36,065 bases of DNA from Clostridia bacterium. GTDB taxonomy: Bacteria; Bacillota; Clostridia; Peptostreptococcales; Anaerovoracaceae. The stretch's first letter is position 1. Each line of letters opens with the position of its first letter. The stretch is taken from assembly GCA_024689085.1 (NCBI GenBank), contig JAILDT010000085.1:1-36065 (forward strand), read 5' to 3'. Below are positions 31,121-36,065 of this stretch, in pieces. The notes beneath the pieces are model-generated. The model saw only the letters and a program-made list of their open reading frames with translations. It did no database searches and was not told where the DNA came from. A program made the translations under genes and the position numbers.

Positions 31121-31205
31121 GTGGTTATCCCCTGATAACCTCATTAATCTCTAATCCCAATACCCCTTTTAACAAAAGAAACCCTCGGGTTTCTTTTGTT
31201 TTTTT
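31121..31205 (+). ncRNA. Candidate C-rich small RNA
   Basis: Between the divergent GH25 and 31262 genes a promoter-like element is followed by GGTTATC-CCCT-GATAACC, a perfect 7-bp hairpin. A mostly unpaired C-rich linker (TCTAATCCCAATACCCC) and a strong plus-strand terminator complete the unit. No ORF or upstream plus-strand gene needs this terminator, and the next gene has its own promoter after it. The unpaired CCCC and UCCC patches could pair with ribosome binding sites, as in RsaE/RoxS-type RNAs; that is inference. Confidence 0.42.
31171..31205 (+). terminator. Strong plus-strand intrinsic terminator with no coding gene upstream
   Basis: AACAAAAGAAACCC and GGGTTTCTTTTGTT form a long stem followed by TTTTT. 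The minus strand lacks a T-tract, so it acts in one direction. Confidence 0.88.
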
Positions 31206-31235
31206 GTGTGCTCCGCATTGGTTTACCATAAAATG

Positions 31236-31244
31236 TGGTATACT
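31236..31244 (+). promoter_or_regulatory. Extended -10 promoter of the 31262-35089 operon
   Basis: TGGTATACT, 17 bp before the ATG at 31262. TTGGTT lies 15 bp upstream as a weak -35. Confidence 0.55.
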
Positions 31245-31261
31245 CTAAACGGAGGGACGAG

Positions 31262-31813
31262 ATGAAAAGAAATATGAAAATCAAACAGTACGTTATGGCC
31301 TACCGGGCCGATGAGAAAGAAATCGCGAGACTTCTTCCTCCGGGCTTCGAATCACTGCGCCCGGTTCTGCGGATCAACGTGGAATGTTTCGACGGTGACG
31401 ACGACTGGGGCTATATAGAATTCAACACGCCTGTCGCTGCCGAAGGGAAACGCGGCTGGCTCAACATATCGTCCTGGCTCGAAAAGCCGGACTACATGCA
31501 TCTGGAATTCACACCGACGGGAAAGAGGGGCGGTTGTCCTTATGAGGAGGACAACGACGGCTGCTTCTACTGGGATTACAACACTGGGCAATACGGTTTT
31601 CTGGAGGCGGAAGTAATCAACGCTGATAAAGAATACGCGGACTGCTCTCTGGAATGGGAACTCCCGCCGGCAAACGCGTTCTTTGATGATGACGAGCGCA
31701 TCCGCAGTTTTATCAAGCTCCCGGTGCTCGAGATTCTCGGTGCTTATGTCGTAGAATTCGAGCGTGAGTTTGAGGAGCCGGACGATGTGATTGGAGACGG
31801 TGCGGAACTGTAA
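31262..31813 (+). CDS. Hypothetical protein, weak resemblance to acetoacetate decarboxylase-like fold
   Basis: A 183-residue soluble, acidic protein that I do not recognise with confidence. The N-terminal YRADEKEIARLLPPGFESLRPVLRIN recalls the first strands of the acetoacetate decarboxylase/DUF2071 group, but the catalytic lysine region of that enzyme was not found. There is no signal peptide or membrane helix. The track start (GTG 31235) lies in the promoter. ATG 31262 has GGAGG six bases upstream. It is the first gene of a five-gene operon, and its stop overlaps the next start by one base (TAATG). Confidence 0.75.
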   Translation: MKRNMKIKQYVMAYRADEKEIARLLPPGFESLRPVLRINVECFDGDDDWGYIEFNTPVAAEGKRGWLNISSWLEKPDYMHLEFTPTGKRGGCPYEEDNDGCFYWDYNTGQYGFLEAEVINADKEYADCSLEWELPPANAFFDDDERIRSFIKLPVLEILGAYVVEFEREFEEPDDVIGDGAEL

Positions 31814-32838
31814 TGAAGCACATTATCGAAGAGTGGCATCAGAATATCTGCGATTCCGCTCTGTGGGAGTTCTACTTCGGCGGAATGCGCGCAGGTTCCC
31901 TGGATATCGAGACGACGGGACTGGATCCATCAAAGAACAAATTCATCCTCGGCGGTGTATATGACGCGCAGACGAACCAGCTCCATCAGGTTCTTGCAGA
32001 GAGTCGTGCCGAAGAAGCGGACGCACTGGCGGAATACATGGACACACTGGCGGATCTGGACGTTGTTGTCACCTACAACGGACGACATTTCGATATTCCC
32101 TTTATTGATACGCGGCTGAAAAAACATCCGGAAGTATCCACCCTTTCCTGCAGTTTTCTGTACGACCTGGACCTCTATCGGGTGCTGAGCGGACACTCGC
32201 CGATCCGGAAGTTCGTGCCGAACATGAAACAGAAAACCCTTGAGAATTACATGGGACTATGGGAGACGAGAGCAGACGAAATCTCCGGTGCCGAAAGTGT
32301 CGACCTGTACAATCAGTACGAAGCGACTGCCGACCGGTCAGCCGAGGCGAAGATCCTGTTGCACAATAACGACGACGTGCGGCAGCTCACGCGTCTGACA
32401 AAAGCCATCACCAAGAGCGACTTCCACAGGGCCATGTTCCGGATTGGATTCCCGGTGAAGTACGGGCCTGCTATGCTGACCGTGAACAACATCCGTCTGC
32501 AGAAGGACAGGCTGGAATTCAACGGCACCCAGAACAGACTGCCTTTCCGGTACTTGGGATTTGAATGGAGCGGCTGGCCTGTATCGAGTCGTTTTACAGG
32601 AGAAAACTTCGAGGTCTCTGTTCCGGTCATCCGGCGGAAAGGCATCACTGTCATCGATCTGGAAGCGGCCGGGCTGGCGGACATGAATGCACCGGGACCT
32701 TCCGGCATCCGCTTCGAAGATTATCCAGGATGCGCCAGCGGCTTCCTCGTAATCGAAGACGCAGACGGCATCAGATATCGTGAAGCCAACCATTTTATAA
32801 AAGAATTCGCAAAGAAATTCATGGAGGAAAACATATGA
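31813..32838 (+). CDS. YprB-like ribonuclease H-superfamily exonuclease
   Basis: A 341-residue protein with a DEDD-type exonuclease core (RNase_H_2, PF13482). The motifs are GSLDIETTGLDP near residue 30, VVTYNGRHFDIPFID near residue 80, and HNNDDVRQL near residue 190, supplying the acidic metal ligands. It should trim RNA or DNA 3' ends; the substrate is not known. The C-terminal 140 residues have no motif I recognise. It is translationally coupled on both sides (1-bp overlap before, 4-bp ATGA overlap after). Confidence 0.82.
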   Translation: MKHIIEEWHQNICDSALWEFYFGGMRAGSLDIETTGLDPSKNKFILGGVYDAQTNQLHQVLAESRAEEADALAEYMDTLADLDVVVTYNGRHFDIPFIDTRLKKHPEVSTLSCSFLYDLDLYRVLSGHSPIRKFVPNMKQKTLENYMGLWETRADEISGAESVDLYNQYEATADRSAEAKILLHNNDDVRQLTRLTKAITKSDFHRAMFRIGFPVKYGPAMLTVNNIRLQKDRLEFNGTQNRLPFRYLGFEWSGWPVSSRFTGENFEVSVPVIRRKGITVIDLEAAGLADMNAPGPSGIRFEDYPGCASGFLVIEDADGIRYREANHFIKEFAKKFMEENI

Positions 32839-33677
32839 AAATCGGTTTTATCGGAATCGGCAACATGGGCGGTTCCATCCTCAAGGGCTACGCCAACTCT
32901 CCTGCCAGCGCAGGCAACGAGATTCTGGTGCACGACAGGATGACAGAAAACAATCATGCAATGGCGGAAGCCATTGCCCAGAGCGGATACACGAACAAAA
33001 GCCTCGTTATCTGCAATGACAACAAGGAACTGGCCGAAGCGTCCGACATCATTATCATCGGCGTCAAGCCGAACATCGTAGGCAGCGTCCTCAAGGAAAT
33101 CGCGCCGGCCACGGGCAAAATCATCGTCTCTATGGCCGCCGGCGTATCCATCAGCAAGCTGGAGGCAGCATTGAACGAAGCTGTGCCCGGCAGCGGCAAG
33201 GACGCGAAACTGATTCGCATCATGCCGAATACACCGGCCCGCGTTGGCGCAGCCATGACCGCTATGTGCAGGAACTTCAATGTCAGTGATGAGGATTTCG
33301 CATTGGCAAAGACGATCTTCGATTCCGTCGGTATGGCTGAGGGTGTTCCGGAAGACCTGATCGACTGTGTCATCGGCGTCAGCGGCTCAAGCCCTGCGTA
33401 TACGTACATGTACCTCGAAGCCCTCGTAAAAGCGGCGGTCGCCAACGGCATGGAGAAGGAACAGGCGAGAATCTTCGCCTGCCAGGCTGTCATCGGCGCT
33501 GCCAAGATGGCGCTCGAGAGCAACGAATCTCTTGAACAGCTGCGCATCAACGTCTGCTCGCCGGGCGGAACGACCATAGAAGCAGTGAAAAAACTGCAGG
33601 AAAACGGATTTATGGATGACGTTATCGAAGCCTTCCAGGCTGCGGTAGACAGATCAAAGGAGATGACAGCGGAGTGA
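32835..33677 (+). CDS. proC: Pyrroline-5-carboxylate reductase
   Basis: A 280-residue ProC that makes proline from pyrroline-5-carboxylate with NAD(P)H. The Rossmann start is MKIGFIGIGNMGGSILKGY. IMPNTPARVGAAMTAM and VIGVSGSSPAYTYMYLEAL are the substrate-site blocks, and NVCSPGGTTIEAVKKL is the conserved C-terminal signature. Full length. The start overlaps the previous stop (ATGA), and the end overlaps the Nudix gene's GTG start (GTGA). No proA or proB is in the window. Confidence 0.96.
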   Translation: MKIGFIGIGNMGGSILKGYANSPASAGNEILVHDRMTENNHAMAEAIAQSGYTNKSLVICNDNKELAEASDIIIIGVKPNIVGSVLKEIAPATGKIIVSMAAGVSISKLEAALNEAVPGSGKDAKLIRIMPNTPARVGAAMTAMCRNFNVSDEDFALAKTIFDSVGMAEGVPEDLIDCVIGVSGSSPAYTYMYLEALVKAAVANGMEKEQARIFACQAVIGAAKMALESNESLEQLRINVCSPGGTTIEAVKKLQENGFMDDVIEAFQAAVDRSKEMTAE

Positions 33678-34204
33678 TTTTCGAAGAAGAACTGATTGAA
33701 AGCGAAAGATTATATGAAGGCAGGATCCTGAATCTGCGGCGCGACAAGGTAACAGTTCCGTCAGGAACAGCATACAGGGAAATCGTTGAGCATAACGGCG
33801 CTGTCGCGATCGTCGCGCTCACGGAAGACAACAACATCATCATGGAGCGTCAGTACCGGTACGCCTGCGGACGCGCTGTGCTGGAAGTTCCGGCTGGCAA
33901 AATCGACAAAGGCGAGACGGATCCAGTGGCTGCAGCCGTCCGGGAGCTCAAGGAAGAGACCGGTCTCACGGCGTCGGAAATCATCCACCTGGGCGATGTC
34001 AATCCAAGCTGCGCATACTCAGAGGAAGTCATTCACATCTATCTGATGCGCGGACTCACCAGGGGTGAACAGGCGCTTGATGATGATGAAGTGATTGAAT
34101 TGATGGAGATGCCATTTGAAGAAGTTTACGAAATGGGAGTGCGCGGAGAAATTGTGGATTCCAAGACTCTGGCAGCGCTCCTGATGACGAAGGGCAGGTT
34201 GTAA
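33674..34204 (+). CDS. nudF: Nudix hydrolase, ADP-ribose pyrophosphatase type
   Basis: A 176-residue hydrolase. The Nudix box is complete: GKIDKGETDPVAAAVRELKEETGL. The N-terminal EEELIESERLYEGRILNLRRDKV and EVPAGKID are typical of ADP-ribose pyrophosphatases, which split ADP-ribose into AMP and ribose 5-phosphate. It starts at GTG 33674, coupled to the proC stop. Its TAA abuts the ATG of the recombinase gene. A Nudix gene directly before xerD is a familiar clostridial arrangement. Confidence 0.93.
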   Translation: MIFEEELIESERLYEGRILNLRRDKVTVPSGTAYREIVEHNGAVAIVALTEDNNIIMERQYRYACGRAVLEVPAGKIDKGETDPVAAAVRELKEETGLTASEIIHLGDVNPSCAYSEEVIHIYLMRGLTRGEQALDDDEVIELMEMPFEEVYEMGVRGEIVDSKTLAALLMTKGRL

Positions 34205-35089
34205 ATGTATATCGAACAGTTTATTGAGTATCTGAAAAACGAGAAGAAGATGGCGCCGAATTCACTCGACGCTTACGGAAGAGATATCCGGGATTTCGAG
34301 AGCTTCGTTCTGTCCCGGGGAACCGGCAGTGTACTTGAGGCTACGAGCACAGACGTTGTCGCATATCTGAACAAACTGAAGGCAGCGGGCAGATCCCCTT
34401 CCACGGTAAACCGGAAACTGGCCTCCGTAAGAGCCTTCTACAACTACCTGCTGGATGAAAAACTCGTCACAGAAAGCCCGGCCAGAGGAATCAAAACGCC
34501 TCGCATTGAAAAGAAAGAGCTGGAATTCCTGTCAATCAAAGAAATCGACCAGCTTCTCGACAGTCCGGACGACAGTCTCAAAGGCCGCCGCGACCGTGCG
34601 ATTCTGGAGGTTCTCTACGCCACTGGCATCAAGGTCAGCGAACTGATCGACGCCAACGTCGAGGATGTGAACTTCCGCATGGGTTTCATCACCTGTTACG
34701 GTGAAAGCAGCAAGACACGCATCATCCCGATGGGACGCCCTGCACGTGCTGCGCTTGAGGACTACGTTTACGAGGTGAGAGACCAGCTGCTGGCGGACAA
34801 CAAGGACGAGAAAGCACTCTTCGTGAACTACTACGGCAAGCGTCTGACACGTCAGGGACTGTGGAAAGTTCTGAAGGAATGCGGAGAGAAGTCCGGTATC
34901 AAGCACAAGCTGACGCCGAACATTATCCGAAACTCCTTCGCGGTTCATATGCTGCAGAATGGCGCAGATCTCAAATCCCTGCAGGAGCTCATGGGACATG
35001 AGGATATCATGGCCACACAGGTCTATCTGGCTGCGACAAAAAACCACATCAAGGACGTCTATGACAAGGCTCATCCAAGGGCGAAATAA
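34205..35089 (+). CDS. XerD-like tyrosine recombinase with altered active-site residues
   Basis: A 294-residue phage-integrase-family protein. Residues 1-85 form the SAM-like N-terminal domain (FIEYLKNEKKMAPNSLDAYGRDI). Residues about 105-290 form the catalytic domain. The tyrosine (Y274, TQVYL), Lys170 (ESSKTR), Arg-II (R242) and the late His (H265, LMGHEDI) are present. Arg-I, expected in ATGxRxSEL, is Lys143 (ATGIKVSEL). His-II of HxxR is Asn239 (TPNIIRNSF), and the next His is also Asn. Location next to a Nudix gene and length fit the housekeeping XerD, which resolves chromosome dimers at dif, but activity is uncertain. It is the last gene of the operon. Confidence 0.85.
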   Translation: MYIEQFIEYLKNEKKMAPNSLDAYGRDIRDFESFVLSRGTGSVLEATSTDVVAYLNKLKAAGRSPSTVNRKLASVRAFYNYLLDEKLVTESPARGIKTPRIEKKELEFLSIKEIDQLLDSPDDSLKGRRDRAILEVLYATGIKVSELIDANVEDVNFRMGFITCYGESSKTRIIPMGRPARAALEDYVYEVRDQLLADNKDEKALFVNYYGKRLTRQGLWKVLKECGEKSGIKHKLTPNIIRNSFAVHMLQNGADLKSLQELMGHEDIMATQVYLAATKNHIKDVYDKAHPRAK

Positions 35090-35132
35090 GGGCAAGCCGG
35101 CTTCGTAAACCAGAGGTCGGCTTTCACACTTT

Positions 35133-35181
35133 AAAGCGGCTGCAAAATGGCTCAATAGAGCGGTAAAGTGCCGCTTTTTTT
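35133..35181 (+). terminator. Terminator of the five-gene operon, with a competing stem
   Basis: AAAGCGGC (35133-35140) pairs with GCCGCTTT (35170-35177), followed by a T-run. CACTTTA (35127-35133) can instead pair with TAAAGTG (35164-35170). The two pairings share end bases and cannot nest. Confidence 0.65.
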
Positions 35182-35205
35182 AATGTATTTAAAGGCCCGT
35201 ATGCG

Positions 35206-35235
35206 TTGACATATTATTAACATTTAATGTATAAT
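35206..35235 (+). promoter_or_regulatory. Perfect consensus promoter of the NhaC-family gene
   Basis: TTGACA (35206-35211), 18 bp, TATAAT (35230-35235). Both hexamers match consensus fully. Confidence 0.9.
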
Positions 35236-35247
35236 CTTTGAGGATTA

Positions 35248-35278
35248 GGGTGTTTGGTGGTGTATAGGACACCCTTTT
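35248..35278 (+). promoter_or_regulatory. Hairpin with T-tract in the leader of the NhaC-family gene
   Basis: GGGTGT (35248-35253) and ACACCC (35269-35274) flank a 15-base loop and are followed by TTTT. It lies in the leader of about 80 nt and may act as an attenuator; the stem is short. Confidence 0.4.
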
Positions 35279-35322
35279 CGGAATTATCAACGTTACTATT
35301 ATTTGGTAAGGAGGATTTTGTT

Positions 35323-36065
35323 ATGGGTAGAAAAGTACCTATGTGGCAGTGCATCCTTGCTATCGTCGCAATGGTAGTGTTCCTGTTCTGGAACGTTATG
35401 TTCGACGATGGAGGGGAAGCACATGTCGGCCTGATTCTGGCTGCTTGCGTATCCGGTATCATCGGCGCGGCGAACGGCTGGAAATGGTCTTACATGGAGC
35501 AGGGCATCCTGGCTGCGATCAACAGATCCATGCAGGCTATGCTGATCCTGGCAGTTGTAGGTGCCATGATCGCTTCATGGAAGTGCGGCGGCGTTATTCC
35601 GTCCATGATGTATTATGGAATCAAAGTTATCGCTCCGAGCATCTTCCTGTTCACAGCTTGCCTGCTGTGCAGCATCGTATCCCTGGCGACAGGTTCATCC
35701 TGGTCAACAGCTGGATCCATGGGCGTTGCTTTGATCGGTATCGGCGCGGCTCTGGGATTCCCATCCTACATGACAGCCGGCGCAATCGTATCCGGCGCAT
35801 ACTTCGGCGACAAGATGTCACCGCTGTCCGATACGACAAACCTGGCTCCGGCAGTTGCTGGTTCCACACTGTTTGACCACATCAAGCACATGGTTTACAC
35901 GGTAGGTCCGTCACTGATCATTGCATTCATCGTTTATCTGATTCTCGGCTTCACCCACAAGGGCGGCGCTGCAGACGAATCAACGATCCAGATGTACCTT
36001 GACTTCATCACCATGAACTACAAGGTTGGCGTTCTGTATCTGATTCCGCCTGTATTCGTAATCGT
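35323..36065 (+). CDS. NhaC-family Na+/H+ antiporter (partial, 3' end outside window)
   Basis: This gene is absent from the ORF track because no stop falls in the window; I read 247 codons from ATG 35323. AAGGAGG lies eight bases upstream. Hydrophobic helices alternate with the NhaC signature: LATGSSWSTAGSMGVALIGIG, then MTAGAIVSGAYFGDKMSPLSDTTNLAPA. Members exchange Na+ for H+, or malate/lactate as in MleN; the exact substrate cannot be told. The consensus promoter and restricted codon use suggest strong expression. Confidence 0.93.
   Translation, partial: MGRKVPMWQCILAIVAMVVFLFWNVMFDDGGEAHVGLILAACVSGIIGAANGWKWSYMEQGILAAINRSMQAMLILAVVGAMIASWKCGGVIPSMMYYGIKVIAPSIFLFTACLLCSIVSLATGSSWSTAGSMGVALIGIGAALGFPSYMTAGAIVSGAYFGDKMSPLSDTTNLAPAVAGSTLFDHIKHMVYTVGPSLIIAFIVYLILGFTHKGGAADESTIQMYLDFITMNYKVGVLYLIPPVFVI

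Larger units (their letters stand above)
35090..35322. other. Intergenic region: terminator(s), consensus promoter and structured leader
   Basis: Right after the recombinase stop, AAGCCG (35094-35099) can pair with CGGCTT (35118-35123). A better terminator follows at 35133-35181. The NhaC promoter lies at 35206-35235 and its leader hairpin at 35248-35278. Confidence 0.7.

Noticed and set aside
35090-35205. dif recombination site near the XerD-like gene
   Set aside because: No 28-bp sequence with the two inverted 11-bp Xer arms was recognised; the repeats there are terminator stems.

Overview
The window looks like chromosome from a Gram-positive anaerobe of the Bacillota, most likely class Clostridia. 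The reasons are strong AGGAGG ribosome binding sites, a rubredoxin-first ('reverse') rubrerythrin, an ECF vitamin transporter with separate S subunit, the rplS-ylqF-rnhB order, PepV-type dipeptidase, the CsbB/YfhO pair and a YabE-like 3D-domain protein. Coding DNA is fairly GC-rich, while intergenic DNA is clearly more AT-rich. I cannot name the genus; an Anaerovoracaceae/Family XIII relative is a guess. No rRNA, tRNA, transposase, prophage or CRISPR array was seen.

Layout from left to right. (1) 1-2860, minus: an ECF transporter operon (S subunit, EcfA1, EcfA2, EcfT cut by the window edge), divergent from a MocR/GntR regulator (2974-4353). (2) 4274-7937, minus: a two-gene polymer glycosylation module, a CsbB-like glycosyltransferase and the large membrane protein YfhO. 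(3) 8049-11020, minus: a saccharopine-dehydrogenase-family enzyme and a long AraC-type regulator, followed by a 510-bp AT-rich intergenic region with two perfect DnaA boxes and several palindromes. (4) 11531-12793, plus: an AlaX-type tRNA editing protein. (5) 12850-16543, minus: a four-gene operon (solute-binding lipoprotein, NifU-like scaffold, M20 dipeptidase, 3D-domain cell-wall protein), divergent from an M3 peptidase lipoprotein and an RNase J-like metallohydrolase (16630-19625). (6) 19622-20782, minus: a DUF1887/Card1-Can2-like CARF nuclease-fold protein without CRISPR context, then reverse rubrerythrin, a ureohydrolase and a secreted subtilase. (7) 24607-29068, minus: folD, rnhB, ylqF, rplS and a purine permease. 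(8) Thioredoxin, a GH25 lysozyme fusion, and a 260-bp spacer holding a candidate small RNA. (9) 31262-35089, plus: a tight five-gene operon ending in proC, a Nudix hydrolase and a XerD-like recombinase, followed by the start of an NhaC-family antiporter.

The most interesting signals are: (a) three genes (7937, 16630, 20782) whose ATG lies exactly six bases after a good -10 box, so their mRNAs should be leaderless; (b) the orphan CARF/nuclease-fold protein, with a changed ExK motif, converging on an RNase J-like gene; (c) a free-standing promoter-hairpin-terminator unit at about 31121-31205 that looks like a C-rich small RNA; (d) the DnaA-box and palindrome cluster at 11041-11210; and (e) proteins with changed catalytic residues: a MocR regulator without its PLP lysine and a XerD-like recombinase with Arg-I replaced by Lys and His-II by Asn.

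Many start codons in the ORF track were moved, because a Shine-Dalgarno (SD) sequence and family alignment favour an internal start. All family calls come from reading motifs by eye; no database search was run.
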